In this document: positions 14,190-27,409 of the stretch, piece by piece
How positions within the stretch are numbered: position 1 is the first letter of the stretch
Layout: each line of letters begins with the position of its first letter
DNA from: Episyrphus balteatus
Lineage: Eukaryota; Arthropoda; Insecta; Diptera; Syrphidae
DNA length: 64,000 nucleotides
Direction: 5' to 3'
Assembly (NCBI RefSeq): GCF_945859705.1
Contig: NC_079137.1
Coordinates: forward strand, 29,135,322-29,199,321
Position numbers and translations under genes: made by a program
The notes under the pieces: model-generated
Database searches by the model: none
The model's input: only the letters and a program-made list of their open reading frames with translations
Told to the model about the DNA's origin: nothing

Positions 14190-14452
14190 ATGCCCTTATT
14201 CAGCCCTATCGTGAGTTTTACGTGAACAAGATTCCACCCGGACAAATTTAATTTTACTATTCCCCTATTGTGAGTTGCGGGCGAAAATTTGTTCACGTTC
14301 GGACATCTATTGGTTTTTTCAACTTTTGCCCATGTAATATGTGAGGTTGCCGACGCGACGGCTCTTCTTTCGCTTAAATTTTGGTGCCGAACAAGAAACT
14401 AGTTTAGCGGAAAATGTAAATTCCCTTCGTGTGAAATTCACGATACCTTTTG
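14190..14452. mobile_element. Probable degenerate inverted-repeat element
   Basis: The left side reads CAGCCCTATCGTGAGTTTTA (14201-14220). The right side, near 14430-14450, contains GTGAAATTCACGATACC, an imperfect reverse complement. A second internal CCTATTGTGAGTTGC repeats the left motif. The block is GC-richer than its surroundings and has no coding frame. The ends and TSD are not resolved. Confidence 0.35.
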
Positions 14453-16540
14453 AAATTCCGGTCGACTGTTGGTGAAATGATAGTGTGTAATAATATGTAG
14501 TAAATATTCTCTGATATTGGAGTGCAAATAAACTTAAATTTTAAAATTTCAAATGACCTTCAATTCAATCAGTTAGATGCTGTCGTATTTTCATTTTTTT
14601 TACTCCATTACTCCTTTTGTACTGTTCGTTGTATTTATTACAAATGTCATTTAAACAGAAACAAAGCATTTTCAAACAATCTACTATTGACTTATTGCCT
14701 TTTCGTCTCAAAAACAATCACAAAAAAAATCTCTTTGAAAGTCAAACAAAACTGCTGCAAGCAATTCATAAACCTGAAAAAGCTTTATTGTTGTCCATCT
14801 AAGAGATTCTCTGAATTATTGTTCATAATTTTAATATTACTTTTTTAAAAGCTAAAACTGTTTGCTTTCAGCATCATATAGGTGCGTCGACAAAATATAT
14901 ATTTCTTCAAAACAAGGGTTTGGCATGAATTTAATTATTTTTATTTCGGTTGTTTATCATGTATACCTGGCGGTGGTCTTCCAAGAAATTCTTGTCACTT
15001 GGGAGAAATTTGATAATTCGTAGAAAAAAAAATATTGTTCATGTGTTTTCAACCATTAAGGATTAATCATTCCTGAGGGGGTCGTATTTTGGTTTGGTCT
15101 TGGCAAAAAAATATTCAGTGGGGTATCCTGCTTAAGAAAATATTTCGTTTTTAACTACCTTTCAAAGATATTGTGTTGTTGGGTTTATGTTGAAAAAAAA
15201 AAACAAATAAAGAATGAAAAAGGAGAACAAGAAAAAAATCACTCTTAAAGAAGAGGAAAAAAAAAACTGTCCTCGGTGCACTCACACGAAAAATGTCTTA
15301 ATTTTCATATTTTTTTTTTTCAAAGATTATCTTAATCTCTACCTGTAAGGCAGGACGAGACTAATGGGTGGAGTGTTAGCTCAACTTTAGTCCACACAGT
15401 CGTAAGAGGACAAACAACAATTTGTTGCAGTAAAAATAATCTCGGCGTTTCGCAACAACACTGGCACATGTCAACGGCTTGAAGTTATCTATTATTTATG
15501 ATTTCTACCGTGTCCTTGTTGTTGTTGTTTTTAAATCTTTTGTAAAAGTATCCCTAAATATCCAACTTGAAGGTTCTCCTTAACTTAACAACAACAACGA
15601 AAAACTATGAAGTTTTGCAGAAGTTTACGCTGAAAGCTTTAACTCCAATTTATTTCCTTCCTTACAATTTCTGTTGCGTTTCTCATGTAGGTACTCGCAC
15701 CTACGTATGTAGAAAAAAAATTGTTTACGTTAAGCTACGAAGCGCAGAAAAATTAAAGTAGAAACAGGAAATCCCCACGAGTTTTGATGGATGCACTTGT
15801 TTTGATGGGAATGTGTCGTGTGTGCTCAATAACTTTTCCATTTTTCATTTCAAGCGAACGAAATCTGAAAATATGAAAATGCATCGAGTACGTGAATATG
15901 TGCAGAATGCATAGCACAGGGTTTCTTTTTTTTTCATTTCCAGAATTAAAATTTGATTTATTGTGCTTGTTTGAAGTGGAAGTTTTGACGAGATAAACAC
16001 GAGCATCAGACAAGAAGGAGGGTACTTGTTTTTTTATTTTTATATGTATAATATTCGTATATGAACATTCCGGTCGCATTGGAGTTTGATTTTTATTATT
16101 ATTATTATTGGATTCATATTTATTTTTAAAGGAATCCAAAATGAATTGAGGAGGTGGAATATTTCTGCTGTTTAATTTGAGCACATGTATTTTTAAAATT
16201 TTTACTTTGGGAAAAATACTGTTTTGAAAAAAAAAAAAAAATACACATGTGAAATGTGCATAGTATAAGTTGAAAAGTTAAGTTTTAAAAGTGGATTTGT
16301 TTTTTTTTCCCATTTTCCAGCAAGATTTTTTTGACGAGTGTTGAACATTATTTTAACGGATGTGAAAAAATCACGAAACATTTTAAACATTTGTTAAGTT
16401 ATTTAGTAATCGCAATAGAAAATTTGCAATAGGTACTTATTTCAGTTTTCCTATACAAAAAAATGTTGCGCATACACCATAGAGACCCAATCGTAAATCG
16501 TTCGATATTTCATTCGAATGACCTGCATGGGCAAAATAAA
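14453..16540. other. AT-rich non-coding DNA; one long open frame
   Basis: Mostly unique sequence. A 143-codon minus-strand frame (16184-15753) is longer than expected by chance in such AT-rich DNA. It includes an N-run from an ATT microsatellite and shows no domain I recognise, so I do not call it a gene. A GTTGTTGTTG tract lies near 15518. Confidence 0.5.
16464..16489 (-). repeat. GTATAC-core box, copy 4 (minus)
   Basis: The minus strand reads GGGTCTCTATGGTGTATGCGC. Like copy 2 it has GTATGCGC at the core. Upstream in its own orientation it shares extra similarity with the copy at 31354, so these two copies keep a longer part of the parent repeat. Confidence 0.4.
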
Positions 16541-16542
16541 AG

Positions 16543-16640
16543 TAGCGCAGCACCGCGTGGTCGAATGTGCTAGGGATATGGGTTTAATTTTCTGATCCAC
16601 CACACCTCTTGTGAGGAATTGTCAAGGCTTTTTTTTTTTG
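16543..16640 (+). repeat. tRNA-like SINE head (possible)
   Basis: TAGCGCAGC resembles a pol III A box. About 40 bases downstream GGTTTAATTTTC resembles a B box (GGTTCGANTCC) altered by C-to-T and G-to-A changes. A T run at 16629-16639 could be a pol III terminator. Spacing and order fit a tRNA-derived SINE or an old tRNA pseudogene. No cloverleaf or TSD was established. Confidence 0.35.
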
Positions 16641-19600
16641 TTAATTTGAAGTTAAAAACAATTATAGTTATAAAAACTATTCCTTGAAAGGCAGCTAAAA
16701 TTAAAAAAAAAATATATAACTATAAATTAATATTTGGCTCAAACTAAAAAATTTATTAATTTTTGTATTAATAAGTGTTGTAGTTGTACTTAAAAAAACA
16801 TCAAAGCCTTATTTTGAGTCTTGTATTGATAAAAGAAACATTGTTGTTATAAAGTTTTAATAAAATGTTTAAACAAAAAAAATTTGTTCATACAAATTTA
16901 AATTTAAGTTTAACCGACAGACAAATTTCAATATTTCAATAGTCAGTTAAACAGTCAGTAAGTACTTATTCCCAATATAGAGAAAAAATCAATTTTTCAA
17001 CAGTAAGATATAGCTTATTCCTAGAATTAAACATTTAATAGAGGAATAAAACTATCTGACGAATAAAAATTATTCTAAGGAATAACAAAAATATTGTGTC
17101 AATTGTGAAAGCTGTTTTGAAGAAAATATTGATAAACAATACAGCGGAACACAAGAAAACAAAAACAATTATGATACAAAGTTGTTTTTTCACCCTGCGA
17201 AACGAAGCGAATGTTAGAGTTTCCGCTAAATTTTACACTTAAATAAACTTTTTACTTGCATATAGAATCCATTTGATGACGTTCTCAAAAAAGGTAGAAA
17301 ACTTATTTGATTTGACATTTTTTTCCATATACTTATGTAATTTTTGTTTGTTTTTTGATAGAAATAGTTCATACTTATAATTTTCTAGTTTAATAAAATT
17401 AACTCATTTTAATGCATACACCACCCAATATTTTATTTTCAGTTGAATTGACTTGGCATTACTATTTTTTATTTTGATGTGTGTTTGTTTGCTCAAAGAA
17501 GCTTGCTAATATTTAAATTAAATTTTAACAGTCTTTATTAAAAAATTGTTGTTGTATACATTGATTTCATGATTGAATGGTATCTAGAATCTTGGAATAA
17601 AAACATTTTTTTAATAAATGTATTGAATGGATCTATTGATCTATCTGTCAACAATAATAACCGAAATAAAAAACTTATTGATGATTCGTTTTATACACAC
17701 TTTGGTATACAGTGTAATAAAATCCCTTCTTGAATAATAAAATGTCAAACCACTTAACTTAATTTATTAATAAATTAATAATGCGAGGTGTCGGTATTCT
17801 CTCCACAACGTAAGAAATGTAGGTACCTACTTTTTTGTATTGTATTGGAAATACTATCGACTTTTTTCTTCGATTTTTAATGAAAGTGGTGTTGTTTTTT
17901 CTTCTAGAGTTTGGGATAAATTTGAAAAAAAAATCAGTTGAATTGATGTCATGAATTATCTATATAAGTAACAATAGAGATATTGAAGACCTTACAACAA
18001 AAAACAAACTAAAATATATCCCATTAAAATTGAGTTATTACGAAACCATTTAAAAAACCACAACCCACGCTTAAAAATGTTCTATATATCTACACTTGAG
18101 ATTGGCAAAACTAATCATCATAATCTAAATCATCATCATCATTATTATAAGCAGTATTGTCGTCGTAATCATCATCAAACGACCCACTTAGACTGCAGTA
18201 GTAAGCTGAAGCTAGCCAGCCAGCCAGTCAGCCATATCCATACTCAAGGCAAACTAAATTTCCTTATAACAGAGAAGAGAATACATCTACTAAACAACAT
18301 ACTATCATATGTCCTGTCTATAGACAACGAGGAAGGAATCCTCCTCTTGTGCTTTTTTTTCTCCATTGGATATCCTTAAATTAGAACATCGTGGCTATAA
18401 ATCTCTTTTTCTGTAGCTTTTTTTTTGTGTTTCTTCTTGCCATTCAGCTCTTCCATGCTCTGGCTTTCCTCTTGTGAAAAGCTCAGACAACGAATATTTC
18501 CGGCTAACAACACATTGCAAAGCCCATCAACCTAAATCTCATCGAAGAGTGCATAGCATATAACTCGTTGTCGCCTTCATCGTCTTCGTTGTTGTCGCCG
18601 CCAACAACAACCGACACGGACGTCGCCAAACCGACAAGGAGCAATGCTTGACATAGATATGTCTCTAGCTCTTCACTTGTAAGCACTTCCGTGAAATTCT
18701 GGAATTCCACTTGGAAATTATTATGACACTACCTCTACCATATCACCACCATTTTTCTCTTTCCATATACAACCATCATCAGGATTACCCAATAAGACAA
18801 ACATCACCTTGGGCTGTTGTGTGTGGTTGTTATATTCTTTTTCGTCCTTTTGCCTCCAAGTCCTCATTGAAATTACTTTCGAAAATATTTTCGGTAGATT
18901 TTTCAGTTTGAATACAAGCCCCAAAAACACTCACACAATAACACAATATACACAAGCAATATGTCCTTTTTAAGAATGAAACCAGAACACACACAACAAT
19001 AATCCTTACAAAACAACAACAGGTTAGTTCTACATGTATACAATGTACTGTACATGGTAAAAGGGTAGCTAGTGACAGGGAAAATGAGAATTTATTTCGA
19101 TTTATTTAAAGTTTCGATTCTTCCTTCTATTTTCGCTTCACAGTTGTGTTGTGTATTTTTCTCATTTTAATCCTTGCTTTATCCTTTTTGGTCTGCTGGT
19201 CGATTTTTATATATCGGTTTCCCGGTTTTGTGTGTTTATTCGCACAAAATCCAATCGATATTTTATCTTATAGATGTATACCTAAACACAAAAAAAAAGA
19301 GTACCTATACATATTCAAAAACGTGTATGCAGCAGACAACAAAACAGTTTTAGCTCGAACATTTTTATATAGTCTCCATATTGAATGAACTCTATAATAA
19401 TTCCATCATTCACTGGGGCGTATACATAACTATTTTTGTTTTTTTTTTTTTTTTTTTTTATAAATTTATTTTTCTAGTTTTACTCTGCTCGCTATTAGGC
19501 TTCTGGTTTGGGTTATCATTATTGGGGTTGGTTTGAGATTGGTTTGGGGTTTTCGGTTGCCGGTTGAACTCTATTAATAGTTTTTTTTTTTTTACTTTTT

Positions 19601-21094
19601 CTGGTTTTGGAATGAAATTTTTAGAGATTGAGTTTTTACCTACGTCGGAATTTAGTGTTGTTGTTTTTTTTTTTTTTTTTTTTTAGTTGAGCTGAGTTGA
19701 GTTATTTAAGAGGTAATTGACGTTTAAGTGTGCTCTTAGGGGTTAATTGAGGGTGTGTGTGTATAAAGTAGAAAAAAGTGTAACAACTTCTGATGATAAT
19801 AATAGAAATAATTGCACCAGAGCAGTTAACGATACAATTTTGTACTCAGTGTGAAGGAGGAGGCAAAAGTGGAAAATGAATAAGTTGCAGTGTTATGAAT
19901 TGAGTTATGAAAATTTAAGAAATATTCTGATTTTATGTTATTTTTATGACTCTGCGTAGTTTTTATGTTTTGCAAACATTTTGTTCAATGATAAACAAAG
20001 TTTGTGTTGAGTTTAATTGTAAAATTTTGTAACATTAGTGAAGACTAAAAATTATTTTTTTAGACCTGAGTTTATGGAAAACACAAAGAAAATATTATAA
20101 TAATAACTTTATAATTTAAATGATGTCAATAGATTGTCTAGATTATGTAGGGAAAATATTATATGAACAATTTTAAATCTTTTGAACTGTAGAACCAATT
20201 TTCTTACAATTTTCCTTCAATCATAAAAAAAAACAGAACGGCAATACCTAGAATATTGACATTTTAATTTTTAAAAAGCCAGATTATTTTCCTATTTGTA
20301 AAATTAAAATTAAATAAATTGATTGAAGTATTTTGTAAAAACTCGTCCCCAAAAAAATGTTACCTGCCTCTTTTTCAAAAATTTTCGTAAAAAAATATTA
20401 ATTTAACTTTCAAAAATGCATTAAATTTTGTATTGGTAACTGAATTCAGAAGAAATAAGGCCGTATCAGTATGCTGATATTAAATAATAATTGCATAATA
20501 TATGTCATGACTAAGAATTTGTAATTATGTTATGAATGGATATTCAAATTTTTTAATGCGAATGTGGTCTTTAAATGCGCTCAATCGAATGACATTAATC
20601 ACTTGAAAGTATTAGTAATTATTTTTTTATTATTATGCTCTTGATTATGAATGTTTTTTCTTACAGTAAATATATCCTTGTCTAAATTATATCCAGAATT
20701 TTCCAACACCAAGATTATGGAAAAATATCAATATAATGGTATTTTTAATTCTTATTATGGACGGGTCAAAAAGCATTAAAGTTCATCAATCACCCAAATC
20801 TCATGGGAATTTAGATGAATTATAAATTTTTAATTTTTGTAGTACAAAAAAAAACAAATAAGTTTTCCCACAAAACACAAAGCATCAATAATTTCAGCGT
20901 GTGTTGTGTGAAAATTAAAAATTTTAATTTTTTAGTGATATGTTCAGAGGGGTAAAAACAAATATTTTAATTTAATTAAATTAAAATTAAGTATTCGGTT
21001 ATCTTCTGTAGTTTTAATAACCAATTTGACTGGCCCGCAACATATGTATGTTAAATTTGCGAAAAAAAAAGACTTTAAGAAAAAAGCTGTCGTA
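16641..21094. other. Non-coding DNA with a triplet-rich block
   Basis: No gene identified. About 18080-18950 is more complex and contains CATCATCAT, GTTGTCG and CAACAACAA strings typical of fly regulatory or exonic DNA. Its open frames on both strands overlap and none is recognisable. The stretch 19440-19690 is full of long T runs. One GTATAC-core box lies at 19407. Confidence 0.5.
19407..19430 (+). repeat. GTATAC-core box, copy 5
   Basis: CATTCACTGGGGCGTATAC followed by ATAAC and a T run. Same family as the other five boxes. Confidence 0.45.
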
Positions 21095-21409
21095 CAGTGG
21101 CGTATCCAGAAAAAAATTCCGAGAGGGCTGGAAAATTTTAAAACAATTTTTGATAGGGTAAATGTACGAAAAATTTGTCTCACAACCCTCAGCGTCAGCT
21201 AAGGCACTTACTTAAATAAACGCAAACAGCCATTTCAGTATTTGGAGGGGCTCGGGCATCTTAGCTGCTTCTAAATCTCTAAGATTTACGAACAAATTTC
21301 AGTACATTATGTACATTATGATGAAATCAGCTAAATAATAACATGATCTGGGAGGCTTGGGGGGGGGGGGCTTGAGCCCCCTGAGCCCCCCCTCCTCAAT
21401 ACACCACTG
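21095..21409. mobile_element. hAT-type MITE with perfect 8-bp TSD
   Basis: The left end is CAGTGGCGTATCCAG and the right end, reversed, is CAGTGGTGTATTGAG, an imperfect terminal inverted repeat. It is flanked on both sides by CTGTCGTA (21087-21094 and 21410-21417), a perfect 8-bp TSD. The 8-bp TSD and CAGTGG ends are hallmarks of the hAT superfamily. A GC-rich hairpin with a G run and CTTGAGCCCCCTGAG lies near the right end. At 315 bp it has no room for a transposase, so it must have been moved by an enzyme encoded elsewhere. The insertion is intact and probably fairly recent, because the TSD is unmutated. Confidence 0.9.
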
Positions 21410-21417
21410 CTGTCGTA

Positions 21418-24400
21418 TATATAACTATTTTATCTGATAGGCGAAAGTAAATCTAGTTTCATTTTGAAATACGATGACAACTTTGAACTTTGAAAAAAAA
21501 AAACCGTAGATTGAAACAAAATCAACCAAATGTGAAGAGGATGCCAGGAAGAAAATAAGGATTCCATTTTATTTTATTAATATTAGTAAATTATTAATTA
21601 GTAATTTTATTAAATATTTTTAAACTGTTTGAAATTAAACTTTATGAGGTATGCCAGCTAAAAGTCAGCTACCAAGCAGTCTAGTCTCTTTATTATTAAT
21701 ATACAATAGACGATTGCAAGTTAGAAATAAATCAATTTTATTAAATTGAAAATTGTTTTAAAACTTAAGTTCCAATTTATTTAGACTACATATTATATTA
21801 TATTCAAAGTCGCAATTTTAAATAGAAATTTGTATGAGAATTGACATTTGATTTACGGACGATAATTTTAAATTCATAAAGAAACAGGTAATCAAGTAAA
21901 AAAATGATTAAGAAACCATGGAATTGATAAAAGCATGTTGCAAATTATTCACATAAAAACGCCAATTCATTTGCTTAAAATTCAAAATGCCTACATACCT
22001 GAATAATTTTTTTTTTAAATTTGCATGTAAATCGCTTTTTCATTACCAATGTAACTCATAACCGTTATGTATTCATTTTTAATATTTTTCTTTGATTTCA
22101 CATTTCAACCTTATTTAATGCTTCTTAGAAACGCCTTCATTATAGAGCCTCTCAACCTTTTTTGTTTGTTTTAACTTAACTAAAAACAACTGCCACCAAC
22201 TCCCTGATGAAATATAAAAATATAAATAAAAAAGACCCAACACGAAAATGGAAGACGACACAATTGTATTAACATTAAAAAAAAAGAAAAACAAAAAATA
22301 AACGAACAACAAAATGAGAAAACAGAAAAATGAAGGATAATGGAGCAAGAAGCAAGGGACAAGAAAATGGACCGAATTGTCGGGGGTCATCCCAGGGAGA
22401 GGGATATTTCTAAAAATAGAAACCGTCAAGAAATCCTGAGTTAAGGTGTGGTGGTGATGGTTGTGTGCTTTCAAGGACATGTCGGTTGCTTTTTATTCTC
22501 TGACTTCGTTTATTTTGTTATATACATATATATTTTTTTCCTTTTGCTGTTTTCTCATTCATTCCTTTTGCTTTCTCCTAATAACATACTTTGCACGTTT
22601 TCACAATGTGTAGTCGTATTTTTCTAGATACGTGCTCTGTTTGTTCATTGGAAATAATGTTGCTCCTCTTTTTGGGCCTTTGCGGCTACAAATACATACA
22701 CTTTTGTGTAGGTTGATTTTTCGTGTTGAACACGCAAACGCACTTTACGCACAATGTTAAATGACGGCATGCTAGAAAATTTATAACAAAAAAAGAAAAA
22801 AAAAAGAACAAAAAAGTAGGAAAATCATATATCTTAGGGTCATGATATAAAGTAGGAGTACATTTAACTTTTTAGAAAGTTTGTACCCTGGGTTTATTTT
22901 GTTATCCTTTAATATTATTAAAAGAATATTAAAAACAAAAAATAATTAATATACTTGTATATACAATCGAAGAACTAACACATTGGCAAAACAAAAACAC
23001 TGACACACCTCTCTTATAATATAAAAACTGTGTGGATATTTCATAGGCCCCATACAGTTTTATGTCGAGGAAAAAAGGGTTCATAATGTACCCGAAAGTC
23101 ATTCATAAAGTGGTGATTCTGAATCAAAGAGACGTTTTTATTTAGCCTCTTTATTGCTAACGCAAATTGGTAGGTATGTGGCAATCGTAGAATTTTACTC
23201 TCAATCATCTTCATTATTATAGAATAATATTTTTACTAATAAGGAATCTGGCTTTTTGAACAAAAGGAGGTTTTTTTATGAAGAATTTTTTTTTTCTTTT
23301 ATATATAAAATTGTTTATGCTGATAAAATAATAAATTAAAGCAGTTCTCTAATTTTTTTATGTTTATGTATTAATTTATATTGTATTATTTATAAGGGAA
23401 GCATTGTGTCCCTAGCAAAGAACAGATATTATGCGAAAAGTTCAGGTTTTTTGGTCCATGAAAAAAAAAAAGATTATACCCAGCTTTAGCTTTATCTTTA
23501 AAATTATTTTTTAAACTAATTTTAAGAATATTATATCCTTCAATTCTGTCAAAAAATATTTTACTATTTATACTATTTACAAAATTTGAAGAAGAATATC
23601 CAAATGTTTTCTAATTCTTGAAATATTCGCATCCTTGATAAAAATTATTAAATAGGAAGCGTAAAAAACAAATTTGAAGTTTCAAAAAAATGTTTAAAGG
23701 AATTGTGAATGAAATTTCTATGTATTGATATATATGCATATTGTTTTATAACCCTTTTTTTTAATTCAAATAAATGATACACCCACTTTTTAATAAATAG
23801 GAGGTACTAAAATAAAAAAAAAAAAACTGCACCAGCTCAAATAAAACAAATCTATTTTAAGATAAATGATTAATTTTTTCTCCAAGGCCATTCATAATTC
23901 AAAAGAACTTTCAAACTGACCCGTTTCTTTTTTAGAATGAACCCAAATTTAAAAAAAAAATATAATATTTCATCGTTATTTTTACCAAAAAGATTTATTT
24001 ATATCGTCCTTATTTTGTGTTTACTCAAAAGCGGTAGTAAATTTGAAACCCAACACCATCCCAAAAACCCAATATAATTACCAATTTGCAAAAAAAATTA
24101 AAATTTGTGAGGAAAAAACATCAATTCAGTTTTAGTATAACAAAATATTTCAAAGGCTTCTGATGGGTAATAATACTTCAATAAACGAAGAACTCACGAA
24201 AAAAACGAATTTGTATGTTCGATTTTTCATCGAGCTATGTATCTCCATTGATAGATAGAGATATTTAATCTGTCAATGGTATATACCGAACTTATGATAA
24301 ATTGATGTTGACCAATAATAATCTCAAAGTAATCACTTGCTTTATTTTGAAAAATTATCATACGCAGCAAGTCGATAAAAAATTTATAAAAGACAATCCT

Positions 24401-25002
24401 TTGTAGTACTTTTGTTGTCAATTTTTGTGCTGCAATTAAAGTAAAAAGGTTTACTTGATTAGGTGGAAAAATGGTTATTAGTTATTTCTTCGATTCTGTT
24501 GCTTCGTTACATTTTCACGTGATTTTAACAAAAAAAAAAAACATCATATAGTTATGCTCCTATTTTAATAAAAAAAATTCACTGGGTATTATAGCAGAAA
24601 TAGAAAAAAATAAATTTTCTAGCCGATTTTTAACCGGGAATATTACACTGTGTCACACTCCAAAAATATGCGGGTGGAAACCTATTACGTTTTGTAGAGT
24701 TTTTTCCACTAATTACAAAAAGTACATACCTACAAATTCGGTAATATTCCAAATACTGGACTTAGGGCCAAAAACGGTTTTTTGGACCTTCATTTTTAGC
24801 TTCGTCAAATTTTCATCAATTTCAGATATTTTTAAATTTTTGGAAAGAAGAAATCCAAACTTGGTTAACGATAAATAAGATATGATTTAACTTGAAAACC
24901 TAAACTTCATAAACTCAACAATTTTAAAATATGTAGTGTATTTTTCCATCCTCCAATTTAACTAGAACTTTTGAACTAGAAAATATTAAATTTGAAAATT
25001 TA
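21418..25002. other. AT-rich non-coding DNA
   Basis: Nothing recognisable. The open frame at 22115-22480 (minus) is driven by low-complexity F/H-rich sequence. No TSD-flanked element or coding exon was found. Confidence 0.55.
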
Positions 25003-25084
25003 GGGCCATTTTTTTCACTCGGAGTTGATTTTTAATATAAAAATTCTCAAGTTATGTTCATCTCCGAGTGAAAAAAATGGCCAT
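25003..25084. repeat. 82-bp hairpin, CACTCGGAG stem
   Basis: GGCCATTTTTTTCACTCGGAG (left, from 25004) is complementary to CTCCGAGTGAAAAAAATGGCC (right, ending 25082), with a stem of about 21-24 bp around a loop of roughly 30 bases. It could be a minimal MITE or the stem of a structured RNA. No TSD was assigned. Confidence 0.65.
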
Positions 25085-27158
25085 TAATATATTAGTTTAA
25101 TCTTTTTTTCAGAAATTAAAGAAGCTTGAATTTTGCAATGGATGAAGTAGTAGGGTTTTGTTTTTCCTAAATTCGGATTTTGGGTTGAAATAACAAAGTA
25201 AGTATGTTGTTTTACTATGATTAATAAACCACCCTACAAAGTGAACTATGTTCCGAGAAAAGAACTTCGAAATTTTGTTCTTTAAAAAAAGGAGCAAAAA
25301 AACTAAGTTAAATTGAAAATTTCGCAGATACGTGTAGAGTGAATTTATTTTTTCTCTCTAACATACAAATATTTTCAAATACCTTTCATGCTGATTTTTG
25401 GCAAATTATTTCTAAAACATAGGATTTGACGGTTTTTACTCTTTTTTTATATGTATGCCTTTTAGATATTTAAAATATCTATCGAATTGCAATATTAATT
25501 TTGTTTCTATCACTTTTTGTTAAGAAATCAAAATCGTTAGAGCCAATTTATAGAAAACCAATTTTTTCTATTTTGGTTATATGACAATTACCGTTAATTT
25601 TATTCCTAAACAAATTACAAACTTCCCTCTAGGAAACCAGGTTGAACTCTTAACTTCCAAGTTTAAAACGAATAGTTTCAGTGGTTTTAACTGCAACTCG
25701 ATATAGAGACATAGAGACCGAATTTGCGAGACCAACTTTTTTCGCATCTCTATCATCGCTATGTCATGTCTGATTGTTATTTTCGAATTTTTTTCACGAA
25801 TTCTAAACTTGTCTTAAAGTACCTATAGCGCAGATACACATATAATATGCAAATTTGTTTATCCACGTGTTTAAAACACCTTAAAACTTTCGAACAAAAC
25901 TCGTAAAAATCAAATCTGTCACACAGATAGCTTTATCGTCATCAAATGCAAAAAGCAAATTATATTCACATCGTATCAACTTCTAGAATAACTTTCTTCT
26001 CTCACGACTTTTGATAGCTCAATTACGGTGAGAAAATTGACATAATGGTGTCATTTCAAAAGGTCAGCCTAGAGGTGGGTTGACAGTTTTTTATAGCACC
26101 TTAATATTAAAACGAAATAAATACAAAAAAAAAAAACATTTGGGTAAAAACTCGAATAACTTAACATGAACAAATGGGTTTGTATAGTCCTTTTTGATTT
26201 GAATGTTGATTTATATTGAAAAAGTATAAGATAAAAATAACAATTTAAGAATTCAGACAAGAATATCGTGTCATAAAGGTCCTTAAAAAAAAAAAAAAAA
26301 AAAAAAAAAAACAAAATATGTAGGTATACAAAGGTGCTATGATGGTCATTTGATTTTTCTATTTCAAAAAAATCATCCTGGAGAAATGAACAAAAAAAAA
26401 AAAAGAAGATGATCTACAAAAACTCTCAAATAATATTCAGTCAACTGTACTCTACTAACCTCCGGATATGCATATCAATTTACAAATACTTATTTGTTTT
26501 AAATGTTTTTTCCAATCATCTAGATATGTATTTGTATATTCTACATATACACGAACGACTAGTGTTTCATCACAAGATGAATTCATGTTTTTTTTTTGTT
26601 TTTTGAATTTATTGGTTGGGCGCGTTTTTTGAAATACAAAAGAATCTATTGGTTTCAATTGGTTTTCTTTTGTCCGAGTGTTTGTTGGTTAGTTCGCTTC
26701 GATTTTGAGTCCGCACAGCACGGTTTGCAAATACCAAACAGAGGAAAAGCTATCAAAATCGCCCATGAGCCATCTGCAATGTTTTGTTAGCATCGGGTAT
26801 TCAATTTTAGAAGTATAGGTCATATTTTGTTAGGTCAGGTATCAAAGGTGATTTCGTTTCTTTTTTTTTCGAGAAACAATAACTGTTAAATGTTGACCTT
26901 TGGAAAAAACTACAATGGTTTTCACGTCACGTGGCCAGTTTATATGAAAATTGAAAACTAATTTCAAAGTTTACATAGATATTTTACTGGTTTAAATGTA
27001 TGCTGGTACCTACCTACTACAAGTGAGCCTGGACAGAATTAAAAAGAAAATACTTTCTCTTGTTCCTATTTTAAAGGTTTTACCTAAAAATATGAAGTAG
27101 GTATTAAATATAAAATTACAATTTTCAAAAAAGTTGTTAAATGAAAATTAAATAAAGC
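25085..27158. other. AT-rich non-coding DNA
   Basis: No gene seen. There is an uninterrupted A run of about 30 bases near 26284-26313. Short open frames at 26409-26790 overlap on both strands and are not supported. Confidence 0.55.
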
Positions 27159-27355
27159 GTGTGGCATTCAGTATGCAACATGTGGAATTGCATGTGGCAA
27201 GTTGCATGTGGCAAGTATGCATGTGGCATGTTGTTTGTGGAAAGTTGCATGTGGCAAGTTAAATGTGGCAGGTTCCATGTGGCAAGTTGCATGAGGCAAG
27301 TTCTATGTGGCAAGTTGCATGTGGCAAGTTTCATGTGGCAAATGCATGAAGCATG
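27159..27355 (+). repeat. Minisatellite, CATGTGGCAAGTTG unit
   Basis: About thirteen imperfect tandem copies of a 14-15 base unit close to CATGTGGCAAGTTG, with variants such as CATGAGGCAAGTTC and AATGTGGCAGGTTC. The unit is not always a multiple of three. The apparent repeat peptides in the overlapping frames (HVASC-like and CHMQL-like) are therefore by-products of the repeat, not proteins. Confidence 0.9.
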
Positions 27356-27409
27356 TGAGTCAGAAGTATAACCTCAATCGCGTAAACATAGTACACACAC
27401 GCTTTTTTT

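Noticed and set aside
15753..16184. 143-codon minus-strand frame
   Set aside because: Longer than usual but includes microsatellite-derived N residues and no recognisable domain. Insufficient to call a gene.
22115..22480. 121-codon minus-strand frame
   Set aside because: Driven by F-rich low complexity, with a second overlapping frame. No domain or splice context.
26092..26333. ATAGCACCTT and AAGGTGCTAT as terminal inverted repeats of a MITE
   Set aside because: The match is only about 10 bases, there is no TSD, and the interior is poly-A and AT-rich. Chance cannot be excluded.
27137..27371. Cysteine-containing repeat peptides on both strands
   Set aside because: By-products of the CATGTGGCAAGTTG minisatellite.
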